Assembly: GCA_900549855.1 (NCBI GenBank)
Contig: URPS01000028.1
Location: 1 to 28,667, forward strand
From: an uncultured bacterium
GTDB lineage: Bacteria > Cyanobacteriota > Vampirovibrionia > Gastranaerophilales > Gastranaerophilaceae
Length of the DNA: 28,667 bases
Direction of reading: 5' to 3'
Both the position numbers and the translations under genes were made by a program. Under the pieces are notes generated by a model, which saw nothing but the letters and a program-made list of their open reading frames with translations, did no database searches and was not told the DNA's origin. Each line of letters opens with the position of its first letter. Position 1 is the stretch's first letter. Below, piece by piece: positions 15,246 through 22,941 of this stretch.

Positions 15246-15360
15246 CTAGGCTTCTTCCTCATACAAGCGATGTAAATATTTGTAAAAATATACCACATAT
15301 CTCTAAAGTTTTTTGAAAATATGCCGTTAAACATGATGTACATGTATAGGTGGTAAATTA

Positions 15361-17091
15361 ATGCGCAAATTAAAGGGAATAATTATTAATGGGGAATACC
15401 TCGGCAATAAAGTCGCTTATAGTGGGCTTTTCCGAGCTATTTATTGTATTTCGCCTGTGATTATTGCCGAATTTATTAAGCTTGTTAGCGAATACGGTAC
15501 AAGGTATGCTCCGCTTAGGATTACAGGCTTTGATTTGCCGGAAGACCACCGGATAGTTATAAGATTTGCGAATAAAAAATGCAGAGGATATGCGGATTTA
15601 AGTTTTGCGGTAAAAAATTATATGCTTGAACTTATCGATTCTGATGTTCAAGTGATGTCACTTGTTCCGGAAAAGTCTGCAATAGATGAAGTAGAAGAAC
15701 CGCTAGAAGAACAAGATGTTCAGGAAGATAATACAGAAGAAGTTGAAGAAGTAGTTGTAGAAGAACCTGAAATAGAGGAAGAAACAGCACTAGAAGACGT
15801 AGAAGATGACTTGGCAGCGGGTATAATTAAAGATGAAATCTTAGAAGAACCGGAGGTTACAGAAGAGCAAGAGGATATTATAGAAGAACCAATTGAAGAA
15901 GAACCGATGGAGCCTGAATCACAAGAGCAGGAAGCTGTTGCGATGGTTGTTCCGATGCCGGCAACCCCACCGGAAGTTGAAGCCGAAGAAGAACCGGTTG
16001 CAGAAGAAGTCCAAGAAGATGCTCAAGAAGAAGGAACACAGCCGGATGAAATGAATGCATTGGCTGTAGAAGATAATACTGAAATAACGGAAAACGAAGA
16101 AACAGAGCCGGAAGAAAAATTACTTGAAGAAGAAAATAAAGAGGACTCTATGAGTAAAGGAAATCCGGAAGGTGAAGAAGAATTAAGTTCTCCGGAAGCG
16201 GATAAGAAAAATTTAGAGCAGGATGCTAATTCGGAAGAGCAAGTTGAATCTTCAGAAGATATACAAGACTTAAATGAAAATAAAAATGAAGAAATTGAAG
16301 ATACTTTGACTTCTGCTGTAGAATCTGAACGAGCAGAAGTTGCAGAGGAACCGAGCATAGAGGAAACAAACGAAATTGGTGATTCTGTATTGGAGAACCA
16401 TCAATCAGCGGATGAACAGGATTTCCAATCAGATGATTGCATGAGTTCTGAAAACGAATCAGATTATATGTATAATTCAGATTCTAATAGCTATGAGAAT
16501 AATGATTATTCGGAAGAAAATCAGTATTTAGCATCTGAAAGTGCGGACGACTTTGCAGGTGACTCCTATAATACAAATAATTATGAAGAAAATTTCTCCA
16601 ATAATGAGTATCAAGAACCGGATATGCAATCAAATTACGGTGATTGTGACGACAATATCCTAACTGCAGATGTAGATGAGGGTGATAGTGTTTCAATGAC
16701 TCCTGACGAGGTTGTGGAATCTGATAATGATGAACCGGTTGAAGAAAAAGAAAAGAATTTGAAAATTAAGAGTATTACTTTTGCAGAAACTAATCCGAGT
16801 GAAGAAGCAAAACCTATTAAAACAGTGGGTACTGCAAAACTTGACCCAGATACCATTTCAGAAATTCAAGGCATGTTCGCGAAGGAAGCTAAGAAAAGAG
16901 AAGCTGCAAAAGAAAAAAATACTTCCAAAGAGGCTCCTATAAAAATGGTGGCACCTAAAAAGAAGGAATATAAGCCGTTTAAAATGTTCCAAAAAGGACG
17001 AAGAACAAAGGTTACAATTCTTGATGAAAACAGCTTTTTGGTTGGTGACACTGTATATAAATGGGGGGATGTATTTTATGTTGATGGATAA
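15361..17091 (+). CDS. Two-ended protein with a very long acidic disordered centre
   Basis: Not recognised. The 576-residue product has three parts. Residues 1-105 form a compact N-terminal domain (starts MRKLKGIIINGEYLGNKVAYSG; contains APLRITGFDLPEDHRIVIRF). Residues about 108-465 are extremely rich in Glu and Asp, then Asn, Ser and Tyr (DYMYNSDSNSYENN, NTNNYEENFSNNEYQ), surely disordered. Residues about 466-576 turn basic (KKKEYKPFKMFQKGRRTK) and end in a small beta-like unit, TILDENSFLVGDTVYKWGDVFYVDG. No signal peptide or membrane helix is visible. Acidic centre and basic C-terminus could interact. AGGTGG lies 7 nt before the ATG. It is a single gene, ending about 130 bp before the NPF-protein gene. 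Function unknown. Confidence 0.85.
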   Translation: MRKLKGIIINGEYLGNKVAYSGLFRAIYCISPVIIAEFIKLVSEYGTRYAPLRITGFDLPEDHRIVIRFANKKCRGYADLSFAVKNYMLELIDSDVQVMSLVPEKSAIDEVEEPLEEQDVQEDNTEEVEEVVVEEPEIEEETALEDVEDDLAAGIIKDEILEEPEVTEEQEDIIEEPIEEEPMEPESQEQEAVAMVVPMPATPPEVEAEEEPVAEEVQEDAQEEGTQPDEMNALAVEDNTEITENEETEPEEKLLEEENKEDSMSKGNPEGEEELSSPEADKKNLEQDANSEEQVESSEDIQDLNENKNEEIEDTLTSAVESERAEVAEEPSIEETNEIGDSVLENHQSADEQDFQSDDCMSSENESDYMYNSDSNSYENNDYSEENQYLASESADDFAGDSYNTNNYEENFSNNEYQEPDMQSNYGDCDDNILTADVDEGDSVSMTPDEVVESDNDEPVEEKEKNLKIKSITFAETNPSEEAKPIKTVGTAKLDPDTISEIQGMFAKEAKKREAAKEKNTSKEAPIKMVAPKKKEYKPFKMFQKGRRTKVTILDENSFLVGDTVYKWGDVFYVDG

Positions 17092-17219
17092 ATTTGAAAA
17101 AAATAATACATTCGGTTGATGTTTTATAAAAATATGTAAAGTTTTTAAAATTTGTGTCGATAAGATAATTGACTTAAGAAAAAAAGTCATTAAACCATAG
17201 CAAAGAAAGGTTTAAGAAA

Positions 17220-17462
17220 ATGGCAGAAATTGTAAATTTTTTCACGAGAGCATTAACCGCAAATCCGTTGAGTCAAACAGGTGCGATAACTCAGGCAAGA
17301 AATAATTCTAATCCGTTTGCGCAAAGTAGTGGAAATCCTTTTGTGTCCAGTAATCCGTTTATGAATTACGGACAAAATAAACCTGTTGCCGGAGGTTATT
17401 TTGCAGGATATTACAATAATCAGCCAAATATTGTCGGCAGACGATTATTTATAGAGGTATAG
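17220..17462 (+). CDS. Small protein with three NPF motifs
   Basis: Not recognised. The 80-residue product has an amphipathic N-terminus (MAEIVNFFTRALTANPL), then a disordered N/S/Q/G-rich region holding three evenly spaced NPF tripeptides (NPFAQ, NPFVS, NPFMN at about residues 30-48). A Tyr/Gly-rich run (GGYFAGYYNNQP) and a hydrophobic end (NIVGRRLFIEV) follow. GAAAGG lies about 9 nt before the ATG and a strong terminator lies 34 nt after the stop, so it is probably a real gene. NPF is the ligand motif of eukaryotic EH domains, which may be coincidence in such a composition-biased sequence. Confidence 0.7.
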   Translation: MAEIVNFFTRALTANPLSQTGAITQARNNSNPFAQSSGNPFVSSNPFMNYGQNKPVAGGYFAGYYNNQPNIVGRRLFIEV

Positions 17463-17496
17463 ACTCAAAAATATACCCGATTTACCCCAAGAATAT

Positions 17497-17519
17497 TGCC
17501 ATGCAAATTTTGCATGGCA
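17497..17519 (+). terminator. Intrinsic terminator of the NPF-protein gene
   Basis: TGCCATGCAAA (17497-17507) and TTTGCATGGCA (17509-17519) form a near-perfect palindromic hairpin, followed by TTTTGATTTTA. Confidence 0.8.
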
Positions 17520-17571
17520 TTTTGATTTTATAGATGATAAAATCTATGTATAGTAATAGTTGGAGTGGGTT

Positions 17572-19605
17572 ATGCGTAAAAAATTTTTAGCGGGTGCAAT
17601 TTTATCGGCATTATTTATATCAACAAATATGACTTATGCAACGGAATCTAAACCGGTTGTAATATCTCAAACGCAAGAAGAAACTGTTGTTGTTCCGAAG
17701 CGAATTGAAACAGAAATTTATAACAGTATTGTTCAAGTGTATGGCGAAAAGAACGCTAAAGAAATTTACGATAGAGTTATGCAAATTGCTAAAACTTCAC
17801 TAGAAAAACGACCGGAAGAATTAAAAAAAGAAGATATTTCACGTGCTGATGATTGGTACAAGGATGAAGTTATTTATATGTTTTACGTTGACCAGTTTGG
17901 TGTTGTGACTCCCGAAAAACCCAACACGTTTAAAGATACATCTGAAATGTTTGATTATTTAAAAGATTTAGGCGTAACGACATTATATATGCTTCCGTTT
18001 GCGGATTCTCCAATGTCAGATGCCGGTTTTGATGTAAAAAATCCAAGAAATATTCGTGCGGATTTGGGTGGAAATACTCAGTTTGCGACGTTTGTTAAAA
18101 AAGCAAAAGAAAACGGATTCAAGATAAAATCAGACTTGGTTCTCAATCATGTTTCTGATGAGCACGAATGGTTTCAAGCTTTCTTGAGAGGAGATATTTC
18201 TAAAAAAGATTATTTTGTCGTAAAGGAAGAAATGCCTGAGTATACAAAATATGTGGATGAAAAAGTAGGTACGATAATTGAATATAAAGAAAAGAATGGT
18301 AAAGTTTCAAAGCGTAGGTTAATTTTCCCTGAAATAACCGAAAATCATTATAGAAAAGTAACTCTAAACGGTCAAGATTATTATTTTTATCATACATTTT
18401 ATCCGTTTCAGTTAGATGTAAATTGGGAAAATCCGGAAGTTCTGTATTATTGGCTTGATACGATTAATTATTGGACAAATATCGGGATTGATATTTTTAG
18501 AATGGACGCAATTCCTTATTTATCGAAAGAAGACGGAACTACTGCTGAAAATCTTCCTAAAACACATGCGATTGTTAAATTGTTGAGTAATTATATCCAA
18601 ATGACTGCGCCAAGAACGGTCATTCAAGCAGAAGCATGCCAGTATCCGAACGACATATTGCCATATTTTGGAAAAGAAAGAAAGTTTAAAACTACAATAG
18701 ATAATCAGGAAAAAGTAATCAAGAGGACTGATGAATTCCAGATAGCTTATCATTTCCCTTACATGCCTGCAATTTGGGCATCTTTGGTTACTGGAGATAA
18801 ACAGTATTTTGTAAATGCATATAAATCAACTCCGCAAATTCCTTCAACAGCAGCTTGGGGTGTATTTTTGAGAGTGCATGACGAATTAACGCTTGAAATG
18901 ATTGACTCTCAAACCAGAGAAATTATTTACAATGCTTTGGCACCAAAGGGTGCGGAATTTAGGCAAGGACTTGGCGTAAGCGGAAGATTGGCGAACTTTT
19001 TGGATAATAATCCGGATAGAATAGAAATGGCTTTTTCTATATTAATGTCTATGCCGGGGATTCCAATTGTTTATTATGGCGATGAAGTTGGTGTAAGGAA
19101 TAATTTTGAGAACGCAAAAAAAAGTGAGTCCGAAAGAATTGCAAAACAGAAAAAGGGAAAATTTAAACTTCTAAGCTATTTTGATAGTCGTGATATCCAC
19201 CGTGGCGCTGTTCCTGCAAAGTTATTTTATGGTGCTTCTAAAGATTATTATGAGTTTAATAGTAAAGTTTATAAAAAAGTTAAGAATTTGATTGAACTAA
19301 GGAAAAGTTTACCTTGCATGTCACGTGGCGATTTTACTTTGGTAAAAACAGCTTCTCCTGCAAATTTTGCTTATATAAGAAGCTTTAAAGATGAAAAAGT
19401 TTTGGTTATTAATAATTTATCAAACGAAAAATTGATTGCGGAAATTACTATACCAATGGAAGTTGTTTTGAAATCAGAAGGCAAAAAAATTGATAACTTC
19501 AAAAACCTTGTTAATGGTGATGATGTCAAAGTTAATGTATCACTAAAAAATAGAACTATGCACTTAAGAATCGCTCCATACGGCGTAGTTTGGTTGAAAT
19601 TGTAG
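17572..19605 (+). CDS. Secreted trehalose-synthase-like GH13 enzyme
   Basis: Alpha-glucan-active enzyme related to trehalose synthase / maltose alpha-D-glucosyltransferase. The 677-residue precursor has a signal peptide (MRKKFLAGAILSALFISTNMTYA), so it acts outside the cytoplasm, unlike typical TreS. The GH13 barrel begins at about residue 95 (WYKDEVIYMFYVDQFG). It contains DLVLNHVSDEHEWF (region I), FRMDAIPYL with nucleophile Asp312, QAEACQYP with acid/base Glu354, and RVHDELTLEM with stabiliser Asp437. Region IV normally reads NHD; here Asn is replaced by Val435. PGIPIVYYGDEVGV is intact. A beta-sandwich C-terminal domain follows. The frame is open four codons upstream with a TTG, but GGAG at 17562-17565 and the signal peptide favour ATG 17572. 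Substrate (maltose, maltodextrin or trehalose) unknown. Confidence 0.88.
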   Translation: MRKKFLAGAILSALFISTNMTYATESKPVVISQTQEETVVVPKRIETEIYNSIVQVYGEKNAKEIYDRVMQIAKTSLEKRPEELKKEDISRADDWYKDEVIYMFYVDQFGVVTPEKPNTFKDTSEMFDYLKDLGVTTLYMLPFADSPMSDAGFDVKNPRNIRADLGGNTQFATFVKKAKENGFKIKSDLVLNHVSDEHEWFQAFLRGDISKKDYFVVKEEMPEYTKYVDEKVGTIIEYKEKNGKVSKRRLIFPEITENHYRKVTLNGQDYYFYHTFYPFQLDVNWENPEVLYYWLDTINYWTNIGIDIFRMDAIPYLSKEDGTTAENLPKTHAIVKLLSNYIQMTAPRTVIQAEACQYPNDILPYFGKERKFKTTIDNQEKVIKRTDEFQIAYHFPYMPAIWASLVTGDKQYFVNAYKSTPQIPSTAAWGVFLRVHDELTLEMIDSQTREIIYNALAPKGAEFRQGLGVSGRLANFLDNNPDRIEMAFSILMSMPGIPIVYYGDEVGVRNNFENAKKSESERIAKQKKGKFKLLSYFDSRDIHRGAVPAKLFYGASKDYYEFNSKVYKKVKNLIELRKSLPCMSRGDFTLVKTASPANFAYIRSFKDEKVLVINNLSNEKLIAEITIPMEVVLKSEGKKIDNFKNLVNGDDVKVNVSLKNRTMHLRIAPYGVVWLKL

Positions 19606-19694
19606 AAAATAAATAATCCTAAAGAACTATATCAAAAGTATACAAAAACGTATAAAATAATAATAGAGATATTAAAGAAAGTGTGTGTGAGAAA

Positions 19695-20132
19695 ATGATT
19701 CAACCTGTAAGTGCCTTGACCCCTAAGGCATCATTTAGGGGTTCTAAAAACAGTTCTGCAAATCCTGTTAATCGAAGAACAGAAAAGCGTTTAGCAATTC
19801 TTAATGCCGGTGGAATTTCTGCTGTAGCCGGAGCCTTAACAACTGTAATTGCCCGAAGCTATACTGCTTCTTGGAAACACGCAAGTTTTTGGGGCGTAGG
19901 TGCCGGTCTTGTAACAATGATGTTTATTTGTCCAAGGTTGTTATACAAATCCGGCATTAATTCTTACAAAAAAGAAAGAGAACTTGATGTTTTCACAAAA
20001 GAGAATGAAGTTCAGAAAAAATTACTTTCGGATGTGAATGCTGCAATTGATAATCATGATGAAAGTTTGCATGACAAAATTGACGATTATTCAAAAACAA
20101 AAACCGTAAAAGAAAAGAAATTGTTAGGCTAA
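19695..20132 (+). CDS. Hypothetical membrane protein with an N-terminal IQP...SF motif
   Basis: Not recognised. The 145-residue product begins IQPVSALTPKASFRG, a disordered segment, then basic residues, then two membrane segments (about 36-54: ILNAGGISAVAGALTTVIA; about 67-85: FWGVGAGLVTMMFICPRLL). A charged helical C-terminus (KKERELDVFTKENEVQKKLLSDVNAAI) follows. The first 15 residues resemble those of the gene at 13136. A GTG at 19683 is an alternative start; ATG 19695 is preferred because it restores the shared motif at the very N-terminus. Its stop codon directly touches the stop codon of the convergent gene, leaving no intergenic base. Confidence 0.75.
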   Translation: MIQPVSALTPKASFRGSKNSSANPVNRRTEKRLAILNAGGISAVAGALTTVIARSYTASWKHASFWGVGAGLVTMMFICPRLLYKSGINSYKKERELDVFTKENEVQKKLLSDVNAAIDNHDESLHDKIDDYSKTKTVKEKKLLG

Positions 20133-20573
20133 TTATTCATCCATTGGAGATTTTTTAGTAGCTCCAAAGCCTTCTTTTAAGACTGTATAAATTCCATATC
20201 CGGCAGTTCCCCAAGCACCAACTTTTGCGAGTGTACCTTTTGCTGCAAGTGCTATTGAAGCGCAAGCTGCGGGGATTATGTTGTCCCCAAGAGAATTCAA
20301 TGCTCCGCTAACAAAACCGCTTACCGTACCAAATATAGATATCAAAGGGTTATTCATTCTAAAATCGGCAACTTTTTTTTGCATAGCTCCGGATACTGCA
20401 CTTTCAGAAGATAAAGTTCTGGTATCAGCTATAACTTTTTCAAAATGATCGGCATTTACTTTTTGCATATTTCTTTTAGAGTTCTTGCTGCCAAGAGAAT
20501 ATGCATCATATAGTACCGCACTCATGCCGGCTATACCAACTGTTTTACAAACTATGTTTGCCATCATTCCCAT
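20133..20573 (-). CDS. Hypothetical membrane protein, coupled to the HEAT-like protein
   Basis: Not recognised. The 146-residue product has a hydrophobic N-terminus (MANIVCKTVGIAGMSAVLYDAYSLG, about 4-28), a charged helical middle (HFEKVIADTRTLSSESAVSGAMQKKVADF), and hydrophobic small-residue-rich helices (LISIFGTVSGFVSGALNSLG; AACASIALAAKGTLAKVGAWGTAGYGIYTVL). It ends in an acidic tail. The composition (Gly/Ala/Ser-rich helices) suggests a membrane-embedded or membrane-associated protein. Its ATG overlaps the stop of the preceding gene by one base (TAATG), a strong sign of translational coupling, so the two proteins probably work together. No terminator can fit before the convergent gene at 19695-20132. 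Confidence 0.75.
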   Translation of the reverse strand: MGMMANIVCKTVGIAGMSAVLYDAYSLGSKNSKRNMQKVNADHFEKVIADTRTLSSESAVSGAMQKKVADFRMNNPLISIFGTVSGFVSGALNSLGDNIIPAACASIALAAKGTLAKVGAWGTAGYGIYTVLKEGFGATKKSPMDE

Positions 20574-21658
20574 TATTGTAAAGGTCCTTTATTTTGTTCG
20601 TCATCTTGCGGAGTTTCTTTAACCGCAGGGTTTGGAATATTTTTTACTTCTGTTCCTGCTGACATTTTCAATAATATATCAGCTGCTTGAAGAACATCTT
20701 CCTTATCCGCACTTGGATTTTGTTGAATATTGTGGAGTAATTGGACGGTGTAATCGTTTCCGCTTGCAAGTTGAGAAGCGAACGCACTTAAGGCTGCAAC
20801 TCTAATCAGCTTAGACGGGTCTTGAAGCATTTTGTTTAATAAAGCATTCAATGCTGCATCATTGTAACGGTCTTTGTCTTCATCCAATCTCGTTAAAATT
20901 TCTTTAGATGCCATTAAACGAATTTCATCGTTAGGATTGTTCAAATAATTTTCTAATGATTTAATGTATTCATCCGTAAGAGCAACAACTCTTTTTTGCT
21001 TGCTGTTCTTTTTTTCTGCTTCTTTTGCAGCGGCTCTTGCGTCTAAATCATCAATAACTGCTTGAGATTTTGATAAATCTTGCGGTTCTTCTATATTTGG
21101 TTCATATTGTTTTACTGGTTTTTTTTCTGCAGAATTTTCAGTTTGAATAGGATTTTCTGCTAAATTCTGCGGATTGATTTCTTTTGCCGGTTTATTATTA
21201 TCATTGTTATTTTGTCCTTGCAAAGCTTTATTTTGAAGTTCATTTTGCTTTTGCAATTCTGCTAATATTTTTTCAGCATTTTCTTGTGTGTTTGGATTTG
21301 TATTTTGATAGTTATAATTGTTCAAATAATATTGTGGTGGATATGTGCCAATTTGTTGCGGAATTTGTCCTTGCTCTCTATTTGGATTAGTAACATAGCC
21401 TGTGTTATATGCAGCATTATAGCGAGGGTCAATCCCTTGAGGAGAGTCTAAATAACATTGTCCGTATTGATTTGGAATAGGATTTTGTTGTAAATTTGAA
21501 ACATCATTTCGTGCCGGAATAGGATACTGATTAATACCTTCTTGCCTGTTTTGATAAGGATTTGCAGCGGAACATCTGCCTCCATCAGCATATACAGCAG
21601 GATTTGCAATCTGAATTGTAACACCTGAATAATTTGGATTTATCATTGGATTTGTCAT
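20573..21658 (-). CDS. Protein with prion-like N-terminus and HEAT-like repeats
   Basis: Not recognised as a whole. The 361-residue product has an N-terminal half (about 1-185) that is extremely rich in Asn, Gln, Pro and Tyr (NPNYSG, NPYQNRQEG, YYLNNYNYQNTNPN, QGQNNNDNN), certain to be disordered and prion-like in composition. An acidic/basic helical linker follows (about 190-225). A C-terminal region (about 225-335) then shows HEAT/Armadillo-like helical pairs: YIKSLENYLNNPNDEIRLMASKEILTRL, ALNALLNKMLQDPSKLIRVAALSAFASQL and TVQLLHNIQQNPSADKEDVLQAADILLKM. It has no signal peptide. AAAGG lies about 9 nt before the ATG. It is the first gene of a two-gene unit and is divergent from the aldolase gene. 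Likely a scaffold; partners unknown. Confidence 0.8.
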   Translation of the reverse strand: MTNPMINPNYSGVTIQIANPAVYADGGRCSAANPYQNRQEGINQYPIPARNDVSNLQQNPIPNQYGQCYLDSPQGIDPRYNAAYNTGYVTNPNREQGQIPQQIGTYPPQYYLNNYNYQNTNPNTQENAEKILAELQKQNELQNKALQGQNNNDNNKPAKEINPQNLAENPIQTENSAEKKPVKQYEPNIEEPQDLSKSQAVIDDLDARAAAKEAEKKNSKQKRVVALTDEYIKSLENYLNNPNDEIRLMASKEILTRLDEDKDRYNDAALNALLNKMLQDPSKLIRVAALSAFASQLASGNDYTVQLLHNIQQNPSADKEDVLQAADILLKMSAGTEVKNIPNPAVKETPQDDEQNKGPLQ

Positions 21659-21717
21659 AACCGGATTACCTTTTATTACACACCTATATTAATATAAAGT
21701 CTATAATAAAAGAAAAA

Positions 21718-21746
21718 TTGCGTAATTTCACATTTTTTGTTACGAT
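21718..21746 (+). promoter_or_regulatory. Promoter of the aldolase gene
   Basis: TTGCGT (21718-21723) and TACGAT (21741-21746) are separated by 17 bp. The start would be near 21753, within the purine-rich GAAGAGG (21751-21757), so the leader is about 13 nt. Confidence 0.5.
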
Positions 21747-21765
21747 ATGTGAAGAGGTTGTGTAA

Positions 21766-22620
21766 ATGGGAATTAAGGTTTTAGACTGTACTCTTAGAGA
21801 TGGTGCGTATGTTCTTGATTCAATGTTTGGAGAAGAATGTATTAGCGGTATAATTTCTAGCCTGTCATCTTGCGGAATCGACATTATTGAGTGCGGATGG
21901 CTTAAAGATTTTGAAAAAAAAGAAGGCAGTGTTTTTTATAACCAACCTCAAGATTTAATTTATCAAGGCAAAAATCTAGCATTGATGTTTGATTACGGAA
22001 GATACGATGTTAACAAACTAAAGCAAAAAAGTAACGTTGATATAATAAGAATTGCATTTTATAAAGAAGATTTGGATAGAATTTCTTTTGTGGCAGAGGA
22101 AGTTAAGAATAAAGGATATAAGGTTTTCTTACAGGCATCAAATACGATTGCTTATTCTGAAAAAGAAATAAAAACATTATGCAAGCGTGCAAATTTCTTG
22201 GGTGTAGATTCTGTGTATATAGTAGATTCTTTTGGCTCAATGTATCCTGAGAATTTGGATAAAATTATCGCTGTTTATGATGAAATTGTGGATAAGAATA
22301 TTGAAATTGGTTTTCATTCTCACAATAATATGCAGCTATCCTTGGCGCTTTCTATGCAATTTATAAAATGTTTGTCTGACAGAAATATTCTTGTAGATTC
22401 TTCTTTGTGCGGAATAGGACGTGGAGCGGGAAATACACAGACGGAGCTTCTGGTTGAATATTTGAATAAAAATGGTTCAAACTATCAAACAGAATTTGTT
22501 TGGGATTGTATAAAAAAACACATTGCACCTTTGCATAAAGAGTATCGCTGGGGCTATACTCCGCAAATGGGGCTTAAGGGCATAAAAGGCTTGCATCCGA
22601 ATACGCAGAGTGAGTGGTAG
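21766..22620 (+). CDS. HMGL-like (DRE-TIM) aldolase, short C-terminus
   Basis: Belongs to the DRE-TIM metallolyase superfamily, closest to the 4-hydroxy-2-oxovalerate aldolase-like branch often found with polysaccharide or carbohydrate genes. The 284-residue protein has DCTLRDGAYVL (metal-binding Asp and catalytic Arg), IIECGW, the strand sequence DSVYIVDSFGSMYPENL, the metal-binding HSHNN (residues about 185-189), and the signature GIGRGAGNTQTELLV. These features show the complete barrel. After the conserved end of the barrel (YRWGYTPQMGLKGIKGLHPN) the protein stops within five residues, whereas relatives usually continue for many more. In relatives this reads HPNYA; here it reads HPNTQSEW. 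Reaction and substrate are unknown. The ATG follows GAAGAGG by 8 nt. Confidence 0.85.
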   Translation: MGIKVLDCTLRDGAYVLDSMFGEECISGIISSLSSCGIDIIECGWLKDFEKKEGSVFYNQPQDLIYQGKNLALMFDYGRYDVNKLKQKSNVDIIRIAFYKEDLDRISFVAEEVKNKGYKVFLQASNTIAYSEKEIKTLCKRANFLGVDSVYIVDSFGSMYPENLDKIIAVYDEIVDKNIEIGFHSHNNMQLSLALSMQFIKCLSDRNILVDSSLCGIGRGAGNTQTELLVEYLNKNGSNYQTEFVWDCIKKHIAPLHKEYRWGYTPQMGLKGIKGLHPNTQSEW

Positions 22621-22941
22621 AATTCTAAGAAGTTAATTTTTAAATAATAATTATGGCGTAACCCTCCCCCGTGGAGAGGGAACGCACCAAGCTTGTAGTA
22701 TAAATTACAAATTTGAAAGTGAAGTATAAAAATCTCCCTATAAAGTGAGGTAATGCTCCATAGTTGCTTTTTAACTACCAAATTTCTCATTTTCAAAACT
22801 ACATCATATGAACGATGGCGCACATGCCGGCATGCTGTAAAGTATTAAAGGGAGGAAGTAATTTAATAAAAACTTCTTTTCGAAAGACTATGGGTAGAGG
22901 ATTTTGAATTCTCAAAAAATGATGTTAAAGAGGTAAGTAAG
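22621..22941. repeat. 320-bp intergenic region with REP-like hairpin and palindrome
   Basis: CCCTCCCCC (22662-22670) faces GAGAGGG (22674-22680), resembling the hairpins at 9760 and 11029. A perfect 12-bp palindrome CATGCCGGCATG lies at 22823-22834. No supported gene is visible: a minus-strand open frame here overlaps the aldolase gene and is not convincing. It probably also holds the flagellar promoter, but no clear sigma-28 or sigma-54 site was found. Confidence 0.4.

Noticed and set aside
16023..16358. Long Ser-rich open frame on the minus strand inside the acidic-protein gene
   Set aside because: It is the mirror of GAA-rich codons of the plus-strand gene; composition is fully explained by the real gene.
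22554..22823. Minus-strand open frame across the aldolase end and intergenic region
   Set aside because: It runs through the repeat region and over the aldolase codons; composition and lack of start signals make it non-coding.
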